NCBI GenBank assembly: GCA_030268105.1
Contig: BSDZ01000078.1
Location: forward strand, 6,271,501 to 6,335,500
Length of the DNA: 64,000 nucleotides
Origin: Volvox africanus
Taxonomy: Eukaryota > Chlorophyta > Chlorophyceae > Chlamydomonadales > Volvocaceae
Direction of reading: 5' to 3'
Shown here: positions 38,216-50,800 of the stretch, piece after piece
How the letters are laid out: each line of letters opens with the position of its first letter
Numbering within the stretch: position 1 is the first letter of the stretch
Notes under the pieces: model-generated
The model's input: only the letters and a program-made list of their open reading frames with translations
What the model was told of the DNA's origin: nothing
The model's database searches: none
Program-made: the position numbers and the translations under genes

Positions 38216-38938
38216 TTAGTGTGATGCAATGTAATTTGCAATCGAAGCCGAAACGCCTTGCCCTCGGCAGCAAATCTGCGATATTCGAGTGACGGCAGCG
38301 GAAGGTCCGTGTGGCAAAGCTAAGCTAAAAGCCCAACTTGTGTAGTCTCTAATGATACCCAATATATTCACTAATACATACCTGGAAGCTGCCAGAAAGG
38401 CATGAAAAGCAGCTGGGTCCGTGCTTAGCCATGTGTGCAATTCCGTGTCTGCCTTGTTGCCAACAAACAGCTGTGCAGCACTACCCAGCAAAAAAATTGT
38501 TCGCAGCTTTGGAATAGGTGCTCCATTATTTGCACATATATCTGCGCATGTGTGCCTTGGATGTGATGGTCGGAAGCATGACCGCAAATTCAACCACCAA
38601 ACGCGCTTCTGCGCCGTCGGAAGATAATCTTGTCCTATACAAGTTTCAACAACAATTCCACTGTTATGAGTATGATTTACTTTTCCTGGAACCAGAGAAA
38701 AAGAGAGTGAACAAGGCAAGACTCCGTTGCCGTTCGTTCGATGTTCACATTGAGCCATGTGGCCACACTTGACTGGTTTACAAACGATACATTTCCCATT
38801 CACTTCGAGCTTTTCGGAACATGGGGAAGCAGTTTCGTCCGCAGTACAGAATCGGACGGCGATCGCAAGGACGCTTTGCAGTACAGTGACTTCAAATGCC
38901 ATGTGGCTAAAGTCAGAGCCCGAAGTCCTAGTATGCAA
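38216..38938 (-). CDS. Candidate exon or hypothetical protein of 240 codons
   Basis: A long open frame in an AT-richer stretch, where a 240-codon frame is less likely by chance. It is Cys-rich in the middle (NGKCIVCKPVKCGHMAQCEH) and later reads KLRTIFLLGSAAQLFVGNKA and HTWLSTDPAAFHAFLAASR, directly before a GTATGT donor at about 38391. I do not recognise a family. The first codon is not clearly a start. It could be an upstream exon of the cyclase gene (an ectodomain is possible in that family), a separate gene, or a transposon remnant. Confidence 0.25.
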   Translation of the reverse strand: MHTRTSGSDFSHMAFEVTVLQSVLAIAVRFCTADETASPCSEKLEVNGKCIVCKPVKCGHMAQCEHRTNGNGVLPCSLSFSLVPGKVNHTHNSGIVVETCIGQDYLPTAQKRVWWLNLRSCFRPSHPRHTCADICANNGAPIPKLRTIFLLGSAAQLFVGNKADTELHTWLSTDPAAFHAFLAASRYVLVNILGIIRDYTSWAFSLALPHGPSAAVTRISQICCRGQGVSASIANYIASH

Positions 38939-40170
38939 TTATGTTTCCAGCATTGTCTTCCACTGAATTGATGGTTATGTGTAAATGAAAGTAACAAAGC
39001 CGATGACATATATTGCAGCCGACGTAGAAGGTCGGTTTAAATGTCGCCATACTATTGGAATTATAAAGAATTATTATTATGATGAGTTCTTCTAAGCTGC
39101 ATGGAGTGGGAGCAGGAACTGCGATGTAGTAGAACGGTACTGCGATACGGCAGGTGCCGCTGAGGGGCCGACACAATTAAATACGATAACCGATACGGAT
39201 AGTATCTTATTGATTAATGAATTGTATTCTTAAGTTTATTTAGCCTCAGATAACCCCAACTGACTCGTTATTAGCTTCTTGCTGTCAACGCATAAGAAAG
39301 TAAAGCTAACGAGAGGTCCAGGTATAGGCAGGTAGCAACTGATCAATCAATTTTCGGGGGACTTTGGAACGCGTCCTGGCACCCGCGTATGGCACCAACA
39401 TTTGCACTGTACCTGCTATACCTGTCAGCTAGAACCGCTCGGTACAGTCAGATAGCAGCAGTTGGAGAGTATATAACTAGAAGCACTAGAAGGTAACGAC
39501 TTGCTCGGTGGCATCGATAGAGTTGCAGGTTCATGACTAAGTGCACTTGATTTGGATGTATCCTTAACACAATCACCCCTGCCGCCTGATGGGGCACAGC
39601 AAGCTCGGCTGGGAACCGAGTATGCAAGGGCTGCTGCTCCTATCTTAATGAACGCATTTTAACAGATTCCTTCATTTCCCGATGTTTGTCCTGTATGTAC
39701 TTGTCAAGTTGAGATTGTTAGGCAGGCCGTCGCGCGTGCTTTTAGTCACCAAGTTGACTCGACAGCAAAATCTCTGCTGGTCTTAGATTTGGACAAATAA
39801 ACGACCTCGTGGAGGCTGAGCTAAGCAAAAGGTCGAGAAAAAGAGCGGAAGAAGCAAGTTGCCGAGCTCCTGAATATACATGCGTCCGGAACCATGAAGG
39901 CGACGGCGTTGCCTTATTGGGCCACATGGCGGGCGCCCGCGTTTATACACGCAAAATGACCTTTGTAGAATTTTGGGCCATTTAGATCAGCGTCCGGAGC
40001 CGGCAACATGCCGACGGTTCTTTCTCCAGCTGTTGAAGCCGTACATACGTAAGAGTAGCCCAGCTGTGCACTGCAGACGGCCATGGTGGCTTACCAGTAC
40101 TCCCTCCCCGGAACGGCTCAGTGTGCAAGCACTGCTTGGTTGGGAGCTTGGGCTCGTGCGTGGCCGCTAT
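38939..40170. other. AT-rich intergenic DNA, no gene recognised
   Basis: Low-GC sequence with only short open frames and no family motifs or paired splice sites. Confidence 0.5.
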
Positions 40171-40288
40171 ACCAGGGGTCGGCAGAACCAGGGGTCGGCA
40201 GAACCAAGGGGTCGGCAGAACCAAGGGGTCGGCAGAACCAGGGTCGGCAGAACCAAGGGGTCGGCAGAACCAAGGGTCGGCAGAACCC
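40171..40288 (+). repeat. Minisatellite, seven copies of a 15-17 bp unit
   Basis: Seven copies of GGGGTCGGCAGAACCAA with small length changes in the G and A runs (15, 16 or 17 bases). Length variation between copies is typical of an actively slipping array. Overlapping open frames on both strands come from the repeat. Confidence 0.95.
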
Positions 40289-40575
40289 TTTCATGCGTGC
40301 AGGCGATGCTGGCACCTTCACAGTGAAACGTCACAACAGCGATATATACACATAATGATAATGATACACATAACGAGAGAGAGCTGCCACCTTTGTGGTG
40401 GCAAGACACTAAAGGCCCTTCCCCCAATCCTAAATCCTATTGCACAGACACATCTGGATAGAAGTACAGGGTTGCCGTGCGCTTATACCGCAGGGTGGGT
40501 GATGGGTGTGTCTGAGGTTCTCCAAATGAAAATAATGTGTTCTGAAGTTAGTAGAGTACAAAGCTATAGACCTTA

Positions 40576-40757
40576 GTTACTGAACCCCGTCCCGATATAT
40601 AACACCCGACTGTCCCGGCCCTCCACCTATATAACTGCTGTCTCTGACCATGCTTATCCCTTGATCCCCATCCATCCTTCCCTGCGGTCTCAGACCCCTT
40701 CTCTGCTGTCCCCTGCATCCCTGGCTGCCTCCCCTTTCCTGCAGGGGATTCAGTAAC
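40576..40757. mobile_element. Possible 182-bp MITE-like inverted-repeat element
   Basis: GTTACTGAACCCC at 40576-40588 is the reverse complement of GGGGATTCAGTAAC at 40744-40757 except for one extra A. The interior is pyrimidine-rich without coding. A short non-autonomous DNA transposon is possible, but no clear target-site duplication is visible, so chance or a simple hairpin is not excluded. Confidence 0.3.
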
Positions 40758-41748
40758 AGCTAGTTCCCCCCTTTATCACCCCCCTGTAACAGAAGGGGTT
40801 ACCCCCTTTACCTTTTGCAATAGGGCTCGAGCCCATGAAGGCTTTGCTTCTTCTTTGTGTAGTACCATGATGGTGATTATGATTCCTAATACTTTCATGC
40901 CGTTTATTTAGGGCATGAAACAACACTTTGTCACCATGATGTCTTAATAGCCAATCTGTATGTAGTATCCTGCTGGGGTATCTAAGGCTAACATCTGGGA
41001 TGATCAGGAAACTGGACATCTTCCGATCAGGCCTCAACAGTTTGGCGGATATTAACACGGACGGACATACAACACAACCGTAGAAAGCCCTGTCCATCAC
41101 ATGTGTGATTTGTTGCATGGCGGCGCTGCCTCCTCCATAGATCTAGGTGGCTCACTCGACAAGCAAATGGCGAAGTGGGGAAGACATCAATCCATTGCGC
41201 TTACACTTGAAGGACCCACACACCCATCCACTCCAAGAAGAGCTGCACATGGAATCGAAAGGGCCCCCCATGACCCTTTATAACTAAAGCTAGCACAGTC
41301 ATATCTGCATTTATCAAAGGGAGAGACGACCTCCTGGCTCATCATGAAGATAGACCTTTTTGGCGGAATCAGTCAGGTCGCGCGCACAGTGCCTTTTTAT
41401 GCATGATATACATTAACATCCTCGCAGCCATGCAGAATTATTTACCCAAATCGAGCTATACGCGTCCTACCACTTTAGGTGTGGCTCGAGCGTTTGACAG
41501 TGGACTGCATACGAAGATTAGCCACAACGAACGGCCTCGCAACCAGCGAACCTAACGGCACGTCAGTTGCGATGCGCTTTTGCTTATGCATTTACTCACA
41601 GGTCCAAGCTTCTTTTGTTATAAAGTTATTGGCTTTCAATAGTGTTTGACTCTTGACTTTGCTTCAAGGTTCCGATCCTACGGAGGTCACAAGGTGCATT
41701 TGTGTTTTAAAATTCCTCTCGCAAAAGACAACATCCTTATGCGCTGAT
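40758..41748. other. Intergenic, no gene recognised
   Basis: Short frames only. The right end is the upstream region of the PLP enzyme gene; no clear TATA box was identified. Confidence 0.5.
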
Positions 41749-43135
41749 ATGGCGCTTCCCTCAACGACGGAGGAACTCTTGGCATTACTGGACCGAAATA
41801 GGTGGAGCACTGTTGCGGTGAGTACTTGAGGAACCTTGCTCTGCTCTGTGCACGAATCCACGAATCCACGCAGCTTGTAGCCCGTAACACCAAGACGTAG
41901 ATTACATTGCTGAATTCTCTTGCTCTTCTGTTTTAGTCTGGAATGAGTTTCGGTGTTGCCGGGTGAGGGTGCAGCCCCTGCGTATTAGGGGAGTCTCCCG
42001 GCAAGTCCCCGCTGGCGCCTTCTGCCAAGCTCACCTTGTGTCCTGTCTGCCCACAACGCAGTTCAGGAGGCGGTTGGACATTGCGGATTGGCCGTGGGAG
42101 CTGCAGTTGCAATACCAAACACCTTCACGCCCGCAACAATTAAAGCCTAATTTGCAGCAACAGCAGCAGCAGGAGCTACAACAGGCAGCTGAACTCACTG
42201 AGCCGCCACAGCCTGGCACCGCCACCACCATAGCTTCCAGTTCTCACTTGGAGAGGGCCGTCCAGGTGAACATCGGCGACGTGGTGGCAAGGGAAGCCGC
42301 CGTCGCGTACGGCAAGATACACGAGCATGTACGACATACACCCCTGGAGCCCTCTCCTTGGCTCTCCAGCCTCGCCGGCTCTGCGTCGGGGAGGAGCTGT
42401 GTGGCGTTGCTTAAGTTGGAGAGCGAGCAACACACGGGGTCCTTTAAAGTGCGCGGTGCGTTAAGCAAGGTGAGGACGCAGGCCGGGGATTGGATCCTTT
42501 CCTCGGACCCATTCTCACAGCGCTTTGATGGAGTCGGGTGTTGGGCACTACGCCTGTGACATTCCTACACAGCATCGTCCGTGATGGGCCAAATGCAATG
42601 GTTTTCGTAAGCTGATGTTAATGTACGGCGCATGGTAATGTTAGCGCACGGCGCATGTTGATGTTAGCGTACGGCGGAAGTCCGACCTCATACTTGCTTT
42701 GGGGTGAGGTAATGCCTACGTCCAGATGCCACATCTCCACCAGAACACCAGGACCCTCCCTCGCCTTCCTCCCCTCCCTCCCCTCCCTTTCCCTGGTTTG
42801 TCCATTCAAGTGTGTTAAATCTTAAGGGTTGGATCATTGGCTTCGTTCCTTGCAATTGCGCTCTTACTGAGTTGCTCTCTCCCAACCCCGTACAGTTAAT
42901 GTCGCTTCCTCCAGAGGCCCGGAGTCGGGGAGTCTTCACAGCCTCTACAGGCAATCACGCCCTGGCGGTCGTCTACGCATGCAAGTCTCTCTCTGAACAA
43001 TCCCCCCATCCTGCCCAGATCGATGATGCTCCACGGGCCGCGGCTTCCAACATGGCGGGGGGCAGGCCATCTGTGACCTGGGACATTGAGGTAGGAGCGG
43101 CAGTTATTTAATTTGCCCAAAACACCCAAAACACC

Positions 43136-43170
<35 letters not shown>

Positions 43171-45114
43171 GTGCAGGCGCAGCCGGCGGTAGGGTCGGGG
43201 CCAGGGGCTGCTCCGGTGCCGGCACCCGGGGCACCAGTTCAGCAGCCCCAGCTCTCGCTTCATAAAGGCCCTGAAGGTGCTAGGAATAGAGTCAACGGCG
43301 AAGCGACAGCCGCGGCGTCGCTTTATTCGGCAGCTGCAAATGCCACGTCCGACCCCGAACGGGACGATGCACGTGGGGAACAGGATTCTTCAACTCCTGG
43401 TCTCGAAGCCGGAGCCTCGGATAGTTCGGCGTTTGGGGGATTGAGGCCGCAGTTGTACATCCCGACCACGGCGTCACCGTACAAGGTGTGTGTATGTGTG
43501 TACGAGCATGTTCTCATGAGTCGTCTCCATCGGTGGGCCCTAGAATTTGGAGTGAGTATGTCGGTCTGAACGACAGGAGGCTGATTGGTTGGGTGGGTTA
43601 AGTATAGACGTGGGACCAGGTGGTGATGGAGCTTATTTGGGGGGGCCGCACGAGGGCTCACGGTGTTCCTCCCCCTTCCGTGGGTGAGATCTGGTGCTCC
43701 GTTCCCTGAGGACCCTGAGAGGACCGAAAGGGCGCCTGGGTCGGAGGTTACGGATCTGAGTTGCGGGGTTAACCCTAATGGGCCCGCGGTGCGGTGTGAA
43801 GGTTGTGCAGCGCGGTTGTGTTCCTCGATGCCCATGATAAGCCGCGGCCCCCCTTTGAGGGACCGCCTCGGGCCTTTGGGAACCCCGGGGAGGTGGGGAC
43901 GCGCAGATCCGAAAGCTGATGTCGCTGGGCGCGGAGCTCCACCTGTATGGAACTGATTGCTTGGAAGCGGAACTTGCTGCACGCTCCGCCGCCAAAAAAG
44001 CCGACGCGGTCTACGTCAGTCCATATAATGACCCATGGGTCATGGCGGGCCAGGGCACCATCGGCTTGGAACTTCTGGCGACGCGCCGTCGAGGTCAGCT
44101 GGATGTGGTGCTGGTGCCAGTGGGCGGCGGCGGGCTAATTGCTGGCATAGCGTCTGTGCTCAAGGCAGCCGACCCCGCTATCCAGGTCAGTCAAGTTGTA
44201 GTTGACAGTTGCTTTTTGGCAACGGGCATTCGTTGCTGCCCTCTTAAACCTGAATAGAAGAATTCCCGCGACGAAACCAACCGGCCAAACGGGGCCGGGA
44301 AAGGTCACAGCATTGTGTGGTCCGCCTGCCTGGCAGGTCATTGGCTGCCAGCCCGCTGTTTCGGACGTCATGGCCAGGTCAGCAGCCTCTGGCACCATCG
44401 AACCCGAGCTCGCGGACACGCACGATGGTCGAGAGGTCACGCTGTCTGATGCCACGGCTGGAGGTGTGGAGTCCGGCAGCGTCACTCTGCAGCCTTGCTC
44501 AAACTTTGTGGACGAGTGGGTGACGGTGAGCGAGGCGGAGATTGCGGAGGCGCTGGTGGGCCTGCTGGAGGAGCAGAGCAAGCTGGTGGAAGGTGAGGGG
44601 CGATGTAGGGGCTTTGGGGGGGTACAGTGATCACCCTGAATGAGGTCATGCAGGTTGGACAAGGTATAGTCACTGTGATCAGTGTTTCTAAGGAGCCCTG
44701 CATTGACCTCCGCTCCGGCGCACTCCCCCACTCTTTATCTCCTCCTCCTTCCCTCTACGTCCCCACCAACATCTCTAGTCTAGTCTTGACCTCTTCGTTT
44801 CAAAATGGTCTCTTACATGTTGCGGTCGGGTCTCATACGCGGGCTCTGCGGTGATGGTGGTGTGGCTGGACCCTGAATGAAAACTTCCTGACGCAGGAGC
44901 TGCGGCCTGTGCCCTTGCGGCGTTTAAGCGATTGGCTCCGCGCTTTGCTGGTAAATGCGTGGTGGTAGTCTGCTGTGGGGGTAACATTTCTGTGGCCTCG
45001 CTGCTGCGGGCTATCGAGTTGGCAAAGCCGGCGGCGATGGGCACCACTAAGGTGACGGGGATTAGTAGGAATGCGCGAGCGATGGCGTTCAGTGGGTCCA
45101 ATGACGAGGACTGA
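41749..45114 (+). CDS. PLP-dependent threonine dehydratase / serine racemase family enzyme
   Basis: Model: 41749-41817, 42062-42469, 42896-43090, 43177-43485, 43907-44185, 44337-44592, 44897-45114; all phases fit, giving 577 residues. Fold-type II PLP enzymes of this group deaminate threonine or serine to 2-oxo acids, or racemise serine. Seen: HVRHTPLEPS, then SFKVRGA with the PLP-binding Lys152, FTASTGNHALAV (phosphate-side Asn loop), IRKLMSLGAELHLYG, AGQGTIGLELL, VPVGGGGLIAGIASVLK (the glycine loop that grips PLP phosphate), VIGCQPA, VEGAAACALAAF and VVVCCGGNIS. No C-terminal ACT-type regulatory domain follows, unlike the biosynthetic plastid enzyme, so a catabolic dehydratase or serine racemase is more likely. 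A 103-residue exon (43177-43485), low in complexity, is inserted between two conserved blocks. Residues 24-80 are Gln-rich; the short start exon MALPSTTEELLALLDRNRW shows no clear transit peptide. Confidence 0.93.
42611..42682 (+). repeat. Short tandem repeat in intron 2 of the PLP enzyme gene
   Basis: Three imperfect copies of about 25 bases built on TGATGTTAGCGTACGGCGCA. Intronic, no known role. Confidence 0.6.
43131..43168 (+). repeat. (CA)n microsatellite
   Basis: An uninterrupted ACAC run preceded by AACACCC words, in the intron before the inserted exon of the PLP enzyme gene, eight bases from its 3' splice site. Confidence 0.9.
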
Positions 45115-46898
45115 TTTACGTGTACTGCAGTACACATGAGGACTGATGTGCGTAACTCTCTTGCCACCTGGGCATAGTGAGGAGTACGCAACGGCTGGCG
45201 ATGGCTTGTTTAAATAAATGAGCGGTTTCGGGCAGAAAAAAGACTAAAAAGCGCTGCGCGCGTGTATGAATGCGCCGTCAGGAGTGTATATGACGTCGAT
45301 ATGCGGCGTTATTGTACATAAATCAGCTACTTCTCCGGTCGTTGTCCGGTCGTCCTCCTGGTACGTTTACATCGACAACAAACCAAGCAACGTTTGTTGT
45401 CAATCTGCTGCACCAAAACGCAACTGCCAAGTCTCCAAGGAGACCGCACACTCTCGCCCCGCACGTCCGCGTCATGCAAATCATCGATTAAGGTAAAAAA
45501 GAGCAGCGTCCTGGAAGGCAGCCCCTGGCCACGTCTAGGCGATGTGCGCCCTTGTGCCAACCACCATCACTGCCACTGCCAGCACAACAACCATCCCTCC
45601 TGAGTTCCCCTTCGGCCACTCCATATGGGGTTCTCGGCACTGGCCGATGGCATGGGGCATCTTCTTTACCGCTTGAGAGTTCGGGGACCCAACCAAGGTG
45701 GATTGGTTCTCAGCTCCATTGCCAACCTATCTATTCCCGCCATTCCTTTCGGTGGCTTATCGCGGCAGACTTCATGTAATAAAATCTTCTGCTAAGCAGC
45801 TTGGTATCGATAGAGACACGGGTTTGTGGCCGCCCCTGTCCACATGGGTACGCCACCGTACTTACCAATCAGACACCGGGCTTGAAAGCATAGGAGACGG
45901 CTCCCTTAGGCTCCCTTGGTCTGGCTCCCTTAGGGCCCTCTGATGGCCCCCGCCCCCTTGTCTGGCTCCCTTAGGGCCCTCTGACCGTTCTTCTCCGTTT
46001 ACACCCCTCACCTGAAGATACCCTACCAGGGGTCAGCCCTGTTATAACTTCAACTCAAAATCAATGCCCAACCCTAAGCCTGCCTGCCCCTACCCAACCT
46101 GTGGCACAATGGACAATGCCGATCCATTGCAATGCAAGCACGTCGGGTTTTCTGACGCACGGAACCAGGTAGCACGAGCCTGTCAACCATAAACGAGCGT
46201 TTCCCTGGCTGAACTCTTGGAAGATGCATTACGTTTGTGCGAATTTGAGATATCGTAGAAGCTTGTGAAGGCGCACGTGTCCTGTCAGCCAGGCAAGCAG
46301 GTACAAAACAGACACACGGCATAAGAAGGGTTCTCACCCAGGTTACATGGGGCCAACCCCCGTTGGTAATGCACCAAGGTGGCAACCTCGGGCCTGGTGC
46401 TGGTGCTTGGGGCACGGTTGCTCGCCAGGACGCCATTCACAACAGGACAGGAGCAGCATGAGCAAGCGTCCAAGATCATGACCTAGTCCCTACGAGGACT
46501 TTGTGTTTGCTGTGTGTACTGCACTCGGGTGGACGAACTCGGGTGAGATTGCCGAGTGGCGTTGATGTTGGGGCGCATAGAGCTGGGGCACATACTGCCC
46601 CCCTGGGTCTGAAGCCCTGCAGCGCCGGCCGGAGCCTTGTAGCTGCTGTGGGAGGATTATGTGCCCCACACACCAGGTGCTGTGTCCGTCTGTTTGGAGG
46701 CATGCAGAAGCCTGTCGTGCAGATTAAGTCCATGTGTGTGTGTGTGTGCGCATGCCGCATGCATCCGCAGTCAAATCATCTTCAACGTGCTAGTCCCGTG
46801 CAAGGCGTGAACCGCAAGCAGTGTTACATTCCAACGCCCGGCGTGGAAGAGGCCGGGGGTAGGGAAGGGCCCGCGGCGCAGGTGGGGTTTTTAGACTT
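45115..46898. other. No secure gene; a 24-bp direct repeat
   Basis: AATAAA at 45213-45218, about 100 bases after the PLP enzyme stop, could serve its 3' end, though volvocine genes normally use TGTAA. TCTGGCTCCCTTAGGGCCCT plus CTGA occurs at 45920-45943 and again at 45961-45984. Open frames on both strands at 46070-46480 and 46500-46900 show no family motif. Confidence 0.45.
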
Positions 46899-47520
46899 TT
46901 AGGCCTTTTTGGCCTTAACGGATTTCAGGGCTTTAGGGCCCGCGGGCGCAGGTGGCGGATCAAGCGCTTGCTCAGGGAAGGGGCTGAGGATGAATGGGCC
47001 GTGGCAGCCGGCACTCAGGAATTCGAAACGGACATCAGGACTTGCAAACAAATGTACTGGTGGCGCAAAGAAGCATGCCGTGCTGGCACGTGTTCCTTCC
47101 GTAACAACCGCGGCCCTGGGTGCATGCGGTGACAATGGCGAGTTGTCGAGTCTTGGCCTGATCCTGTCCCGCACGCGCGGGCACCAAAGGATTGACGTAT
47201 CAACTCAGGAACTGTCGGGAAGGCAGGTAAGCAAGCCCGCCTAACCCGCCATGGCTACATCCATAACGACAACAGATATAATATTTGCCCTTTCATAGCA
47301 GCTTGCAGGTTCTGCATTTGGTTGAATACAGTGTAAGGAATACGTGGATGGGAAAGCTCAATCCCGTCCAAAGCTTGATATCCTTTGAGATTCCCCCATC
47401 AGACCATTTCTTCACCGCAACTGCCGACACCGGCTTGCTTGCCATGCCGAGGCCGTCTACCTGGGCGATGAATCGCTGTCCGCTTCCGACTATCATCCCC
47501 TTCCATGCACTCACCCTCAC
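46899..47520 (-). CDS. Weak candidate: two exons of an unrecognised gene
   Basis: Two minus-strand segments look coding. The upstream one (about 47505-47345) reads GMIVGSGQRFIAQVDGLGMA and on to DGGISKDIKLWTGLSFPIH. The downstream one (about 47122-46899) starts after a CACCCAG acceptor, has FEFLSAGCHGPFILSPFPEQ and ends in a basic tail, KSVKAKKA, at a stop. I could not fix the donor between them. The opposite strand is also open with a usable splice (46909-47224 to 47313-47536), so the strand itself is uncertain. No family is recognised. Confidence 0.25.
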
Positions 47521-47536
47521 CCGCCCAGACTTGTGA

Positions 47537-47884
47537 GATTTTACCCCGACGGCGACAGGCCACTTATGGCGCCACTATTTGCACGGAGCTATTGGTCGGA
47601 TTTCGAACATAACCAAAGGGGAACGCCTGCAGCGAAACGGAGGAAGGATATGGCAGTGATTGCCCATGGTCGTCAACCGTCTTAGTGCCGTACCAGTGAC
47701 GGCTGGCTAAGTACATGTCCGGAGTACACTAGTGATTCTAGGCCACTGATGAATGACATAGTGCGGTAGGCAAGTAGGATTTAAGCAGCTCGCCGACATG
47801 TAAATAAATTGCGTCCAAAGACTTGGGTTTGCGAGACGTTGCATTAATTGAGGATGCCTCGAAAAGAGAAGATGTGAAGTAAAA
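47537..47884. other. Intergenic, upstream of the RING1-like gene
   Basis: No coding frames. Presumably promoter and 5' UTR of the gene starting at 47885; no obvious TATA box. Confidence 0.4.
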
Positions 47885-50800
47885 ATGGCACGCGGACAAT
47901 GTTTAAGTGGTAGCTCTAACCGCCAACACCCCGAGAGCCCACGACTACATAGAAAGCCTACCGTTGACGGTTATTTGGATCCAGGCAGGGACCGGTACTT
48001 CAACGGCGGCAGTTATTCGCTGCGCGAGTTTGCACGATTTGCGGATGCCCAATCGTAGTCTATTGCAGATATTTTTCGTAACGTAAAACAAAAGAAATGT
48101 AACTATGGCGCGCACTCCCCGGGAAAATGATTTTGCTCAGGCTTGTAACCTTTCCAAAGAAAATGACACAAATAAGTAAGCTTGAAAAGCCGGCCTCCCG
48201 ATTATAAAGTTCTTTGATATCGTTAACGGTGTATCCCTATACACAGGCGGTTGCCAGTCGCACTGGCGAGGCTTGTGGAGGAAACACGCTGCCCTGTTTG
48301 CTTCGGTATGAAAATTTTGACCTCCCCACTTGACTTGACTCGAATTTGATAAACGGCTGGGGTGCACAATTGCACAAGTGGAACTCAGGACTTTGTGCCA
48401 TTGGTTCTGCTTCCCAAATCTTGCTTGTGCGGTTGTGTCCAGGAATCCTCAAGCATACAGTCACATCTACGGTCTGCCTACACCGTTTTTGTGCATTGTG
48501 CATTGACAGGTGCCTCGCTGGAAGGTTGGTGGCAATGTTTATTAACGTCGACAATATGGGATAACCGCAGTCCTGGTCAGGGGATGGATTGACCTCTTAA
48601 GCTTACTTTCGCGGGATAGCGCGCGATCATTTATCGCACAATGACGCCCGCAATCGACTCTTTTGCAGGCCGCCCCAGCATAAAGACTGCCCCGTCTGTC
48701 GCGCTAATCTCCACAGCAGGCGCGCTCTGCGTCCGGTACGTCCGCTAGGAGCGTGTTGCCTGCTTCACTCTGTGGTTGGAGGAAAGGCTTGGGTAGTTGG
48801 CCGAATTGATTCCGTGCTCTGCCGCAGACCCCCACTGGACTGGCCCAGGGGAATTATCTGCAGACATGCGGATATCGCTCCACTCCATCGCTCCAACCCT
48901 CGCTTACATGGACTGTTACGTATTGTAACTCCGCATTGTAGGACGCTAACTTTGACCGACTCCTGAGAGCTTTGTACGGCGATGTGGTCGTGTACGGACA
49001 AGAGGTAGGCAGCATGTTCCTCGAATTAATAACGGAAGTTAGTGCAGATGGTGCAACTTCCGAAGGTCCAAAGTGGCCAACACGGCCTTCCAAACATTTT
49101 GGGTCACAAATGGGTTACAACCCGATGTCTGAGTGCTTCTAACGACCGAGGCGCGTGGGAACTGGGGGCTCATAGGATTTGGGATCCGTCCCCAAATAAG
49201 TTTCTATGCCGTCTTCCATGCAGCAATGCTTTCGACCCCCTCCCCCTCGCATCCGTGGCTCAAATGCAAATGATACGCCTCATATGCACCATGTCATTAC
49301 GTGCACGACCAGAAATGCGTACACCAGTACGCATTTCTGTTGCATACGTGTCAGGCCATGCGCCTCTAGTTGCTGTAGCTTATTTAACCAGTCACGAGCG
49401 CCCCCGGCTCCACAGCTGCAGAAGTTGCCGCCGTGCAGCGAGGTGGTACGAGGGCGCTTTTGCACTTTTATCATCTGCCCTAGACCCTAGCTTTGTCTCA
49501 GGAAATGCCAGATCCTGCGAAGCGTCAACCGTCGTCCTTGCTGTCTTACCTTCCTTGCTGTCTTACCTTCCTTGCTCCCTCACCTTCCTTGCCCTTCTCC
49601 GACTTCGTTTCCACGTCGTATCCGATTCTCCCTCTCACGCCCCTCCTTCCTGCAACAGGGCCAGGGGCCACGTTTTAGACCCGAGCTTGAGCTTCTGAAT
49701 GGCTTGCACACCTGAATATATAAGCTTAGTTATGCTGTCGATTCCCCCCGGCTCAGGAGGACGCGCTGGTGGCCGCCCGCAACCAGGCCCACGTGGCGCA
49801 GGTTGCCGAGGAGCAGCGGCTGAGGCAAGCGCGGCAATGCGCGGCTGCAGCAGCAGCAGCAGCGGGCCGGTCACACTCCTCACGGTCGGCGAGCCAGTCC
49901 ATTACCGAATCTCCGAGTGAGCCGTGCCGGGAGGATTGAGGGGGGAGGGGGGAAAACAGGGGGGCGCTCTCGCAAGTAGCAGTGCAATGCGCTGGCACTT
50001 GCTCTAGGGTGTTGGATGTCGGGCCTTTGGTGCCACCTTGCCGAGGCCGAGGCTGCCTGAACAGCGGTGCACTGAACACATGTTCGCATGCCGCGGTGCG
50101 GGTAGGGGTCTTTGCTGCGGGTGGTAAGGCCCCCTCGCACCATCTGCGCCATCGCCACCTGCGTCGTAAGGCTTAAGAGGCCTTTCGGCGCAGCTCTGCA
50201 GATATAGGCAGCTTTTATCGCTTAGTAGTTGTTTGCCTGGTCTCATTGTTTTAACCACACGCCAAGGGTTGTCATTTGGGCAACCGGAATGATCCCCGCA
50301 GGTGGCATTAAACGGGCACCGGGTGATCTGAACTGCCAAACCAGCAGCGCCATGGACGTCGATGCGGGCAGCGGCCGGGGGTCACTCGCTATGGTGCCAG
50401 TGGCATCATCGGCCAAACGATCGCGGGAAACGCACAACGGCGGCCATGTCGATGACGGTCCCTCAGGCGACCTGCCATTGGCGAGGGCGAAGCGCCGACA
50501 CTCTCTGCCGGACGTGGCAGCAGTGCCAGACGAGCCATTGCTGTCGACATCGCCAAAGCCCGACAAGGTCCGAAGCCCATACCGCGCGTCACGCGAGGCT
50601 AGCGGGACGACGCCCTTGGGCAGAGCGCCGGTGTCCACCGCAGGCCCCGCGGCACGGCCCAATTGCCCCCACCATACCAGGGATTCACAGCAAGGGACTG
50701 AGCTCAAGCCCATTAAAGCAACAGGCGATCATGGTGCAGTGAGGGTCGCGGCCGCGAGTGCTGGCGTTGCCGCACCCCAGGTCCCTCTGTCCATTCCCGC

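Noticed and set aside
40083..40576. Overlapping frames on both strands over the minisatellite
   Set aside because: Repeat artefacts without conserved motifs.
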